A stretch of 64,000 nt of DNA from Firmicutes bacterium AM31-12AC (lineage in GTDB: Bacteria; Bacillota; Clostridia; Lachnospirales; Lachnospiraceae), in the NCBI GenBank assembly GCA_003480425.1, contig QUJA01000001.1, forward strand, positions 1 through 64,000, given 5' to 3'. The notes beneath the pieces are model-generated. The model saw nothing but the letters and a program-made list of their open reading frames with translations. It was not told where the DNA came from and did no database searches. Shown piece by piece: positions 46,551 through 54,545 of the stretch. The translations under genes were made by a program, and so were the position numbers. Numbering within the stretch: position 1 is the stretch's first letter; each line of letters starts with the position of its first letter.

Positions 46551-48500
46551 ATGATACTTGCATGTCATAATCTAAATAAATCTTTCGGGGAACGCATCAT
46601 TGTAAAAGATGGTTCTTTCCATATTGAAGATAGAGAAAAGGTTGCTTTTGTCGGTGTGAATGGTGCCGGAAAATCAACAATTTTAAAAATGATCATTGGC
46701 GAAGAGCCAACAGACAGCGGGAATATTGTTCTTACAAAAGGGAAAACAATTGGTTATCTTGCACAGCAGCAAAATCTAATCAGTGGAAATAGTATTTACG
46801 AAGAATTAAAAACTGCAAAAGCAGACATTATAAAACTTGAAGAACAAATTCGTACGATTGAACACGAATTAAAGGGCTTATCCGGTGATGAATTACAGAC
46901 TCGCTTGAATACTTACAACCGTCTGATGTCTGAATTTGAATCCAAGAACGGATATGCATATGAAAGTGAAATCATAGGGGTGTTAAAAGGACTTGGTTTT
47001 CAGGAAAATGAGTTTTCAAAGGAAGCCAGCACGCTATCGGGTGGACAAAAAACGCGTGTTTCCTTAGGAAAACTTCTGTTAACAAAACCAGATATCCTAT
47101 TATTAGATGAGCCGACCAACCATTTGGACTTAAATTCTATATCCTGGTTAGAAACATATCTGTTAAATTACCCGGGAGCTGTATTCATCGTATCACATGA
47201 CCGTTTCTTCTTAAACAGAGTCGTAACTAAGGTTGTTGAAATAGATCAAGGGCATCTTCGTATGTATAATGGTAATTATAAAGATTACGCCGAAAAAAAA
47301 CGTCAGTTACGCGATGCACAGATGAAAGAATATTTAAATCAACAAAGAGAAATCAAACACCAAGAGGCAGTAATTGAAAAATTAAAATCTTTTAATCGAG
47401 AAAAATCTATCAAGCGTGCTGAAAGCCGCGAAAAAATGCTTGACAAAATAGAACGTATTGACAAACCGATGGATTCCACACAGGAAATGCATTTTGAGCT
47501 GAATCCATCTTGTATCAGTGGTAATGATGTTTTAACAGTTGAACATTTAACAAAAAGATTTGAGACACAAACCCTGTTTTCCGATATTTCATTTGAAATC
47601 AAACGTGGTGAGCATGTTGCAATCATCGGAGATAACGGAACCGGAAAAACAACTTTATTAAAAATTTTAAATCAGGTATTAGATGCCGATGAAGGTGCTT
47701 TTACTTTAGGTTCTAAGGTAAAGATTGGATACTATGATCAGGAGCACCACGTACTTCATGATAATAAGACTATTTTTGAAGAAATTTCCGATGACTATCC
47801 ATCACTAACAAATACTCAGATTCGAAACACTTTAGCTGCTTTTCAGTTTACTGCAGACGATGTGTTTAAACTCATCCGTGATTTAAGCGGTGGTGAAAAA
47901 GGTCGTGTTTCGCTTGCAAAATTAATGCTCTCCGAAGCAAACTTTTTGATTCTTGATGAGCCCACAAACCATTTGGATATCACTTCAAAGGAAATTCTTG
48001 AGCAGGCCTTAAACGATTATACCGGAACAATCTTATATGTTTCTCATGATCGTTATTTTATTAATCAGACTGCTTCACGTATTTTGGAATTGGTAAACCA
48101 GACATTTGTAAATTATATTGGAAACTATGACTATTATCTTGAGAAAAAAGAGGAATTAACTGCAAAATATGCTCCTGTTTCTCCGGAAACTTCTGTCAAT
48201 TCAAAAGTTACTAATCCAAACACTTTTTCTGAATCTCAGGAGCCTTTTGGTCAAAAGTTAAGTTGGCAAGAGCAGAAAGAAGCACAGGCTCGTGAGCGAA
48301 AGCGTAAAAATGATTTAAAAAAGACAGAAGAACGAATTGCTGTTTTAGAAACACGAAATCAGGAAATTGATGAATTGATGACACAAGAAGATATTTATTC
48401 TAATTCTGTAAAATGTCAGGAACTCGCTATTGAAAAATCTTCAAATGAAGAAGAATTAGAAACCCTTTATGAACAATGGGCTGATTTAGCCGAAGAATAG
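46551..48500 (+). CDS. ABC-F family ATPase
   Basis: A soluble protein with two ABC ATPase domains and no membrane part; ABC-F proteins act on the ribosome in translation or antibiotic protection. Walker A motifs are GVNGAGKST (Lys41) and GDNGTGKTT (Lys366). Signature motifs are LSGGQKTRVSLGKLL and LSGGEKGRVSLAKLM, each followed by a LLDEPTNHLDL-type Walker B. The inter-domain linker (about residues 235-320) is charged and helical, and the C-terminal ~70 residues (KLSWQEQKEAQARERKRKND onward) form a coiled coil as in YdiF/Uup types. The 649-residue length fits those. Its substrate or trigger cannot be told; it is not clearly a resistance protein. Confidence 0.93.
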   Translation: MILACHNLNKSFGERIIVKDGSFHIEDREKVAFVGVNGAGKSTILKMIIGEEPTDSGNIVLTKGKTIGYLAQQQNLISGNSIYEELKTAKADIIKLEEQIRTIEHELKGLSGDELQTRLNTYNRLMSEFESKNGYAYESEIIGVLKGLGFQENEFSKEASTLSGGQKTRVSLGKLLLTKPDILLLDEPTNHLDLNSISWLETYLLNYPGAVFIVSHDRFFLNRVVTKVVEIDQGHLRMYNGNYKDYAEKKRQLRDAQMKEYLNQQREIKHQEAVIEKLKSFNREKSIKRAESREKMLDKIERIDKPMDSTQEMHFELNPSCISGNDVLTVEHLTKRFETQTLFSDISFEIKRGEHVAIIGDNGTGKTTLLKILNQVLDADEGAFTLGSKVKIGYYDQEHHVLHDNKTIFEEISDDYPSLTNTQIRNTLAAFQFTADDVFKLIRDLSGGEKGRVSLAKLMLSEANFLILDEPTNHLDITSKEILEQALNDYTGTILYVSHDRYFINQTASRILELVNQTFVNYIGNYDYYLEKKEELTAKYAPVSPETSVNSKVTNPNTFSESQEPFGQKLSWQEQKEAQARERKRKNDLKKTEERIAVLETRNQEIDELMTQEDIYSNSVKCQELAIEKSSNEEELETLYEQWADLAEE

Positions 48501-48515
48501 ATATATTTCAGAACA

Positions 48516-48603
48516 AAGAATGTGCTTTGCACATTCTTGCGCCTGCGGCGGTCGCTTGCGACACCTACATTGTACGCCGCAGTGCGCATCCTTAGCGGAG
48601 CGA
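48516..48603. repeat. GC-rich multi-hairpin intergenic repeat, copy C
   Basis: A perfect hairpin AAGAATGTGC-TTT-GCACATTCTT (48516-48538) is followed by a branched unit: CTGCGGCG (48543-48550) pairs with CGCCGCAG (48575-48582) and encloses GTCGC-TT-GCGAC (48551-48562) and TACA-T-TGTA-like pairing (48566-48574). Its right end (48580-48602) matches the first bases of the window. It lies between the convergent ABC-F and icd genes. No coding potential is seen. Confidence 0.7.
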
Positions 48604-48643
48604 TTTTTATATATTAGGAAAGCACTTTCCTAATATATAAAAA
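48604..48643. terminator. Perfect 19-bp inverted repeat between convergent genes
   Basis: The arms 48604-48622 and 48625-48643 are perfectly complementary with a two-base loop (CA); the outer ends are T5/A5. It can form a long AT-rich hairpin and terminate the plus-strand ABC-F transcript. It overlaps the next hairpin by two bases. Confidence 0.7.
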
Positions 48644-48675
48644 AGACACCCTATCACATCGGATTGGGTGTCTTT
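48642..48675. terminator. Bidirectional terminator between ABC-F and icd
   Basis: AAAGACACCC (48642-48651) and GGGTGTCTTT (48666-48675) form a perfect 10-bp stem with flanking A and T runs; it lies eight bases past the icd stop on the minus strand. Confidence 0.85.
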
Positions 48676-48682
48676 CATATAT

Positions 48683-49879
48683 TTATAATCTTTTTGCAAT
48701 TGCTTTAATAAATTCTTCACTATTGAGAACTGTTGGATTTTCTATTGTAGTAATAAGTGCAAGATCTTTTGTCATCTCTCCTGCTTCAATTGTATCAATT
48801 GTTGCCTTGTCAAGACGATCTGCAAATTCCATTAATTCTGCATTTTCATCCATCTCACCACGTTTTCTAAGTGCTCCTGTCCATGCAAAAATAGTTGCTA
48901 CAGAGTTTGTAGATGTCTCTTCACCCTTCAGATGTTTGTAGTAGTGACGCTGTACTGTACCATGAGCTGCTTCATATTCATAGTATCCATCTGGAGAAAC
49001 AAGTACAGATGTCATCATTGCAAGGGAACCAAATGCAGAAGAAACCATATCACTCATAACATCTCCATCATAGTTCTTACATGCCCAGATATAACCACCT
49101 TCTGATTTCATTACGCGTGCAACTGCATCATCAATCAGTGTATAGAAATACTCAATTCCAGCTTCTTTAAATTTTCCATCGTACTCAGCGTCATAAATTT
49201 CCTGGAAAATATCTTTAAATGTATGGTCATATTTCTTAGAAATTGTATCTTTTGTCGCAAACCATAAATCTTGTTTTGTATCTAATGCGTAGTTGAAACA
49301 GCTTCTTGCAAAACTTTCGATAGAGGAATTAATATTGTGCATACCCTGTACAATACCCGGTCCGTCAAACTCATGTACGAGTTCTTTTGTCTGTGTTCCG
49401 TCTTCTGCTGTATAAACCAATTCTACTTTTCCGGCAGCAGGAATTTTCATTTCAGATCCCTTATATACATCTCCATATGCATGTCTTGCAATTGTGATTG
49501 GTTTTTTCCAATTTTTTACACAAGGTTCGATTCCTTTCACAACGATTGGTGCACGAAAAACAGTTCCATCCAAAATTGCACGAATTGTTCCATTTGGGCT
49601 CTTCCACATTTCTTTAAGATCGTATTCATCCATACGAGCTGCGTTCGGAGTAATTGTCGCACATTTCACAGCAACTTTATATTTTTTTGTCGCAATTGCC
49701 GAATCAATCGTTACCTGATCATTTGTTTCATTTCTATGTTCCAGACCCAAATCATAATATTCTGTATTCAGTTCAATAAATGGTTCCAACAAATTCTCTT
49801 TGATCATCTTCCAGAGAATTCTTGTCATTTCATCTCCATCCATTTCAACGATAGGTGTTGCCATTTTGATTTTTGCCAT
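48683..49879 (-). CDS. icd: NADP-dependent isocitrate dehydrogenase (eukaryote-like subfamily)
   Basis: Oxidatively decarboxylates isocitrate to 2-oxoglutarate, giving NADPH. The 398-residue product begins [19 protein letters not shown], with the KCATITPDE-like [35 protein letters not shown] and the C-terminal [11 protein letters not shown] block. These features place it in the homodimeric eukaryote-like class and not the E. coli-type Icd. The ATG has AGGAGGA upstream. It ends the Re-citrate synthase-like / GntR / icd operon; no aconitase is in the window. Confidence 0.95.
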   Translation of the reverse strand: MAKIKMATPIVEMDGDEMTRILWKMIKENLLEPFIELNTEYYDLGLEHRNETNDQVTIDSAIATKKYKVAVKCATITPNAARMDEYDLKEMWKSPNGTIRAILDGTVFRAPIVVKGIEPCVKNWKKPITIARHAYGDVYKGSEMKIPAAGKVELVYTAEDGTQTKELVHEFDGPGIVQGMHNINSSIESFARSCFNYALDTKQDLWFATKDTISKKYDHTFKDIFQEIYDAEYDGKFKEAGIEYFYTLIDDAVARVMKSEGGYIWACKNYDGDVMSDMVSSAFGSLAMMTSVLVSPDGYYEYEAAHGTVQRHYYKHLKGEETSTNSVATIFAWTGALRKRGEMDENAELMEFADRLDKATIDTIEAGEMTKDLALITTIENPTVLNSEEFIKAIAKRL

Positions 49880-49931
49880 TTTTTCGTCCTCCTATGTTTT
49901 CTTTTTTCAAACATTTTATTTTGAACTAGCA

Positions 49932-50600
49932 CTATTCTGTTTCGTCATATCCTTGTTTTTTTAAATTCTGAATCACATGCATAATATGTTCATTTGCCAA
50001 CTGCTCAGCTAAATCTGTATCTTTATCTTTAATCGCACGTAAAATCTGTTTATGTTCTCGAATTGATTTTCTGGCACGTTCCTCAGAAATAACTGAAGAC
50101 TTTCTGGCGCGCTGTACAAATTTGTGAAAATCAATCATCGTACGACTTAATATTCTGCTTCCGCTTGCCTCATAAAGCACTGTATGGAATCTTCCATCTA
50201 ATACGGTCACCTGCTCTGCATTACTTCCTCCTTCTTTCTTTGTATGAAATTCAGAAAGTAATACAATCTCTTCTAATTCATCCAATTGCTCTTCTGTAAT
50301 ATTTTCTGTTGCCCAACGTGCACACAACCCTTCCAACATAGAGCGTATTGCATAAATATCCATTACATCTTTCGTTGAAATTCCTGTCACATACGCACCT
50401 TTGTTTGGAACAATCGTAACAAGTCCTTCTAATTCTAATTGTCTTAGTGCTTCACGTACCGGTGTACGACTAACCCCAAGTTCTTTGCCGATGGTATTTT
50501 CTCTTAATTCATCATGCTCCTGATATTTTCCTTTTATAATATCTTCTCGGATCTTCTGGAATACACGACTGCTTAAGGAATGATCCTGATAGTCTTCCAT
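49932..50600 (-). CDS. GntR-family regulator, FadR/FCD subfamily
   Basis: The 222-residue product has an N-terminal winged helix (GVSRTPVREALRQLELEGL, about residues 33-52, then a PNKGAYV wing) and a helical FCD ligand domain with conserved Arg/Asp/His positions (IYAIRSMLEGLCARWA; VLDGRFHTVLYEASG; EHKQILRAIKDKD). FCD regulators sense small carboxylic acids. It lies between the citrate-synthase-like gene and icd, so the ligand may be citrate or a related acid (inference). A matching palindrome lies on the operon promoter at 52148-52157. Confidence 0.92.
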   Translation of the reverse strand: MEDYQDHSLSSRVFQKIREDIIKGKYQEHDELRENTIGKELGVSRTPVREALRQLELEGLVTIVPNKGAYVTGISTKDVMDIYAIRSMLEGLCARWATENITEEQLDELEEIVLLSEFHTKKEGGSNAEQVTVLDGRFHTVLYEASGSRILSRTMIDFHKFVQRARKSSVISEERARKSIREHKQILRAIKDKDTDLAEQLANEHIMHVIQNLKKQGYDETE

Positions 50601-50621
50601 TCTTATTTGTTGCCTCCCAAG

Positions 50622-52010
50622 TTACAATGTAATATGTAATTCCTCACATATACTATCTATTTTGTCAACTAATTCCTCATCTGTCAAGACCGTAACTCGA
50701 CCTTCTTCATATTGTTTGTCAACCCATGATTTTAATGTTGTTACAAGCATAGATGTTTTGTCGACCTGTCTCTCTTTTGGCAATTTATAATAAGCATTGA
50801 TCCAATACGCAATCCCAGCTATTCCGGAAGTATTTGATACAGAAACCAACGCAGGTCTTCCTAAAAATTTATCTGTATCAAATATGTTATAAATTTCTTC
50901 GTTTTTCAACATTCCATCTGCATGGATTCCGGCTCTTGTTACATTGAAGTTCTTTCCTACAAATGGTGTTCTTGATGGAACTTTATACCCAATTTCTTTT
51001 TCATAGTAATCAGCCAATTCTGTTATCACTCTTGTATCCATACCATCTAATGTACCGCGTAATTGTGCATATTCGAAGACCATTGCTTCCAATGGGGTGT
51101 TTCCTGTACGTTCTCCAATCCCAAACAAGGAACAGTTTACTCCTGATGCTCCGTAAAGCCATGCAGTAGTTGAATTATTAACTGCTTTATAGAAATCATT
51201 ATGTCCATGGAACTCGATCAACTCACTTGGAACACCAGCATGTACCATCAATCCATAAATAATTCCTGGAATAGATCGTGGGATTACTGCACCCGGGAAA
51301 TTCACTCCATATCCCATTGTATCGCACACACGAATCTTAACCGGAATCTGATATTCTTCCATCAGTTTCATCAATTCTAAACAGAAAGGAATAACAAAAC
51401 CATAAATGTCAGATCTTGTAATATCTTCCAAATGACATCTCGGACGCACTCCTGTTTCCATACATTCACGCACAACTGATAAATAATGTTCCATTGCTTC
51501 ACGTCGTGTCATTTTCAATTTATAAAAAATATGATAATCTGAACAACTTACCAAAATTCCTGTTTCTTTCAAGCCGATATCTTTAACCAATTGAAAATCT
51601 TTTTTGCTTGCACGGATCCAACTTGTAACTTCTGGAAATTTATATCCTTTTTCAAGACATTTGTAAACTGCATCACGGTCTTTTTTACTGTAAAGGAAAA
51701 ATTCACTTTGACGAATCTTTCCCTGCGGTCCACCTAAACGATGAAAATAATCATAAATTGTTACAATCTGTTCTGTTGTATAAGGAGCCCTCGATTGCTG
51801 TCCGTCACGAAATGTAGTATCTGTAATCCAGATTTCTTCCGGCATATGATGAGGAACAATACGATCATTAAATGCAATCTTAGGAATCTCATCATAATGA
51901 AATAAATTGCGGAATACATTTGGTGTTTCCACATCCACGAGCGGATACATATGTTCTTCTAGTTCCAAAAGATTTGTCTGCTTATTCATAAATACTTTTC
52001 TATTTTCCAT
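50622..52010 (-). CDS. DRE-TIM metallolyase, likely Re-citrate synthase (isopropylmalate synthase-like)
   Basis: Condenses acetyl-CoA with a 2-oxo acid. The 462-residue product has a TIM-barrel with ITDTTFRDGQQSRAPYT at the start, RCHLEDITRSDIYGF, the metal-binding HGHNDF and GERTGNTPLEAMVFEY. It lacks the ~130-residue LeuA regulatory domain; the C-terminal part is only about 90 residues. Both features resemble, from memory, the Re-citrate synthase of Clostridium kluyveri rather than LeuA. Neighbours (GntR, then icd) point to citrate and 2-oxoglutarate synthesis. The start is ATG 52010 (GGAGG upstream); a longer frame to 52031 is possible. 2-Isopropylmalate or homocitrate synthesis cannot be excluded. 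Confidence 0.8.
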   Translation of the reverse strand: MENRKVFMNKQTNLLELEEHMYPLVDVETPNVFRNLFHYDEIPKIAFNDRIVPHHMPEEIWITDTTFRDGQQSRAPYTTEQIVTIYDYFHRLGGPQGKIRQSEFFLYSKKDRDAVYKCLEKGYKFPEVTSWIRASKKDFQLVKDIGLKETGILVSCSDYHIFYKLKMTRREAMEHYLSVVRECMETGVRPRCHLEDITRSDIYGFVIPFCLELMKLMEEYQIPVKIRVCDTMGYGVNFPGAVIPRSIPGIIYGLMVHAGVPSELIEFHGHNDFYKAVNNSTTAWLYGASGVNCSLFGIGERTGNTPLEAMVFEYAQLRGTLDGMDTRVITELADYYEKEIGYKVPSRTPFVGKNFNVTRAGIHADGMLKNEEIYNIFDTDKFLGRPALVSVSNTSGIAGIAYWINAYYKLPKERQVDKTSMLVTTLKSWVDKQYEEGRVTVLTDEELVDKIDSICEELHITL

Positions 52011-52146
52011 TTGTGCTTTCCTCCAATTCATAAATCATTTACGCCATTACAGTTTCATCAAGACGCAACTTTTGTTGTATTCTGATGGAGCCGTAATGTG
52101 TTTACTTTTCGATGCAAGTATTCTTGTATGTTTACATTCTTGTATA

Positions 52147-52175
52147 ATTGTATACAACCATACAACATTTGTCAA
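52147..52175 (-). promoter_or_regulatory. Promoter of the Re-citrate synthase-like operon
   Basis: On the minus strand TTGACA (52170-52175), 17 bases, TACAAT (52147-52152), giving a leader of roughly 130 bases. The leader holds direct ATACAAGAAT half-sites and a small CAAC-AAAA-GTTG hairpin, but no riboswitch I can recognise. Confidence 0.8.
52148..52157. promoter_or_regulatory. Candidate GntR/FCD operator on the -10
   Basis: TTGTATACAA is a perfect palindrome that fits the T-x-GT-N-AC-x-A pattern bound by FadR/FCD regulators. It covers the -10, and TTGTAT half-sites lie on either side (52136-52145 and, on the minus strand, 52158-52164). The GntR gene is second in this operon, so autoregulation is likely. 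Confidence 0.65.
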
Positions 52176-52188
52176 CACTTTAATGCAT

Positions 52189-52236
52189 AAAAAAGCAGAA
52201 GTATAACATCGTCTAAGTACCCCGTTATACTTCTGC
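52189..52236 (-). terminator. Terminator of the leuB-ilvD-ilvB-serC-serA operon
   Basis: GCAGAAGTATAAC (52195-52207) and GTTATACTTCTGC (52224-52236) form a perfect 13-bp stem; the A6 run at 52189-52194 gives T6 on the minus strand. Confidence 0.9.
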
Positions 52237-52264
52237 CTATAATTTTATTCTTATTAAGTTGATA

Positions 52265-53431
52265 TTATTTAATCACTCTAACCTTCAAAACACCTTCGAT
52301 AGCATTCAATTTTTCTTCCAATTCCTGCGTTACTTCTGCTTCAACATCAATCATAACATATGCATACTCTTTTCTACTCTTGTTAGTCATCTGAGAAATA
52401 TTCATATTTTCCTGTGCAAGCAATGCTGTGAACTGACCTAACATGTTTGGAATATTTTTATGAAGAATAGTAATGCGGTGTCCACTCCCTTCTTTTGTTC
52501 CCATATTACAATCTGGATAATTTACAGAATGAGTAATATTTCCATTTTCCAGATAATCACGCAATTCTTTTGCTGCCATAACAGCACAATTATCTTCTGA
52601 TTCCTCTGTAGATGCTCCAAGATGCGGAATTACAATTGCTCCTTTTACTCCTGCAATTTCCGGAATTGGAAAATCTGTTACATAACGTCTCACTTTTCCT
52701 TCTTCCAACGCTTCAATCATTGCTCCCGTATCTACCAGGACATCTCTTGCAAAATTCAATACAACAACATTTTCTTTCATCAACTGAATAGCATCACGAT
52801 TAATCATCCCTTTTGTGCTATCTAAAGCCGGAACATGGATTGTAATATAATCGCATTCTTTATATATTTCATCCACTGTCTTCGCATGATGAATATTTCT
52901 TGAAAGCTTCCATGCAGAATCTACGGAAACATATGGATCATACCCATACACGTCCATTCCAAGATGTACTGCTGCATTGGCAACCAATACCCCAATTGCT
53001 CCAAGACCAATCACACCAAGTTTCTTACCCTGTATCTCTGTTCCTGCAAATGCTTTTTTTGCCTTTTCAGCTGCTTTTGCTAAATCCGCATCTGCTTCAT
53101 GTTCTTTTACCCAGTCAATTCCACCGATAACATCTCTGGATGCAAGCAACATACCTGCAATCACAAGCTCTTTTACACCATTTGCGTTTGCACCTGGTGT
53201 ATTGAAAACAACAATACCTTTTTCTGCACACTTATCTAATGGAATATTATTCACTCCAGCACCTGCACGTGCAATAGCTTTTAAGGATGTTGAAAACTCC
53301 ATATCATGCATTGCTGCACTACGGACTAAAATTGCATCCGCATTATCAACTGCATCTGTTTTCTGATAAGCTTCATTGAAAATATCCAAACCAATCTGTG
53401 CGATTGGATTTAAGCAATGATAATTATACAT
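52265..53431 (-). CDS. serA: D-3-phosphoglycerate dehydrogenase
   Basis: First step of serine synthesis, using NAD. The 388-residue product has a Rossmann fold with GVIGLGAIGVLVANAA, the catalytic-region motifs HVPALDSTKGMINRD, NFARDVLVDTGAM and VIPHLGASTEESED (His), and a C-terminal ACT domain (about 315-388, RITILHKNIPNMLGQF). It lacks the extra ASB domain of longer SerA proteins. The ATG at 53431 is two bases past the serC stop with GGAGGAG ten bases upstream; a longer frame to 53452 overlaps serC and is rejected. SerB is not here. Confidence 0.95.
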   Translation of the reverse strand: MYNYHCLNPIAQIGLDIFNEAYQKTDAVDNADAILVRSAAMHDMEFSTSLKAIARAGAGVNNIPLDKCAEKGIVVFNTPGANANGVKELVIAGMLLASRDVIGGIDWVKEHEADADLAKAAEKAKKAFAGTEIQGKKLGVIGLGAIGVLVANAAVHLGMDVYGYDPYVSVDSAWKLSRNIHHAKTVDEIYKECDYITIHVPALDSTKGMINRDAIQLMKENVVVLNFARDVLVDTGAMIEALEEGKVRRYVTDFPIPEIAGVKGAIVIPHLGASTEESEDNCAVMAAKELRDYLENGNITHSVNYPDCNMGTKEGSGHRITILHKNIPNMLGQFTALLAQENMNISQMTNKSRKEYAYVMIDVEAEVTQELEEKLNAIEGVLKVRVIK

Positions 53432-53432
53432 C

Positions 53433-54515
53433 TTATAAGTTCTCCTCCTCAAATTTTTTCATAAATGCAACGAGTGCTTCAACACCTTCATATGGCATTG
53501 CATTATAAATGCTGGCACGCATACCGCCAACTGTTCTATGTCCTTTCAGGTTTTCAAGTCCAGCTGCTTTTGCTTCTTTTACAAATTTGGCATCTAATTC
53601 TTCATTTCCTGTTACAAAAGGAACATTCATCAAGGAGCGGTCTTCTTTAACAACTGTTCCCTTAAATAACTGACTCTGATCCAGAAAATCATAAAGTAAT
53701 TTTGCTTTCTTTTCATTTCTTTCTTTCATCGCTTCAAGTCCACCCATTTTCTTGAGCCATTTGAATACTTTACCACAAATATAAATGCCATATGCCGGCG
53801 GTGTATTATACAAAGATTTTGCATCTGCCTGTGTTTTGTATTTCAACATTGTAGGTGTACCCGGAAGTACATCGTCACGAATCAGGTCTTCACGAATAAT
53901 AACGATAACTGTTCCGGCCGGTCCGATATTTTTCTGAACTCCACCATAAATAACACCATATTTTGTCACATCAACAGGTTCAGACAAAAAGCAAGAAGAA
54001 ACATCCGCTACTAAAATCTTTCCTTTTGTATTTGGAAGCTCCTTATACTTTGTTCCATAGATTGTATTATTTTCACAGATATATACATAATCCGCATTAT
54101 CATCAATTGGAAGATCCGAGCAATCCGGTATATAAGAAAATACTTTATCCTCAGATGAAGCAATTCTGTTTACCTTTCCATATTTTTCTGCTTCCTGTGC
54201 TGCTTTTTTTGCCCATTGTCCTGTAATGATGTAATCTGCCACACCATTTTTCATCAGATTCATTGGAATTGCAGCAAATTGCTGTGAAGCTCCACCCTGC
54301 AGGAATAACACTTTATAATTATCCGGAATCCCCATCAAATCTCGCAGGTCTGCTTCTGCTTCTGTAATGATTTCTTCAAATGGTTTCGAGCGATGGCTCA
54401 TCTCCATAACGGACATTCCTGTTCCCTTGTAATCCATCATTTCATCTGCTGCTGCCTGAAGCACTTCCTCTGGAAGCACAGCCGGTCCGGCTGAAAAGTT
54501 ATACACTCTGCTCAT
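53433..54515 (-). CDS. serC: Phosphoserine aminotransferase
   Basis: PLP enzyme of serine synthesis. The 360-residue product starts RVYNFSAGPAVLPEEVL, has the PLP lysine in YGGVQKNIGPAG (Lys195), FLQGGASQQFAAIPMNL, and MRASIYNAMP near the end. The ATG has AGGAGGA upstream. It comes right before serA and after ilvB. Confidence 0.97.
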   Translation of the reverse strand: MSRVYNFSAGPAVLPEEVLQAAADEMMDYKGTGMSVMEMSHRSKPFEEIITEAEADLRDLMGIPDNYKVLFLQGGASQQFAAIPMNLMKNGVADYIITGQWAKKAAQEAEKYGKVNRIASSEDKVFSYIPDCSDLPIDDNADYVYICENNTIYGTKYKELPNTKGKILVADVSSCFLSEPVDVTKYGVIYGGVQKNIGPAGTVIVIIREDLIRDDVLPGTPTMLKYKTQADAKSLYNTPPAYGIYICGKVFKWLKKMGGLEAMKERNEKKAKLLYDFLDQSQLFKGTVVKEDRSLMNVPFVTGNEELDAKFVKEAKAAGLENLKGHRTVGGMRASIYNAMPYEGVEALVAFMKKFEEENL

Positions 54516-54545
54516 TTTTTGTTCCTCCTATTTCTGCTTTCATTT

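Noticed and set aside
49337..49924. Open frame of 195 codons on the plus strand opposite icd
   Set aside because: Antisense to a strongly conserved gene; Cys/Phe/Ile-rich composition, no ribosome site and no family resemblance.
50622..52010. Simple call of this gene as leuA
   Set aside because: The C-terminal LeuA regulatory domain is missing and the neighbours are GntR and icd rather than leuC/leuD.
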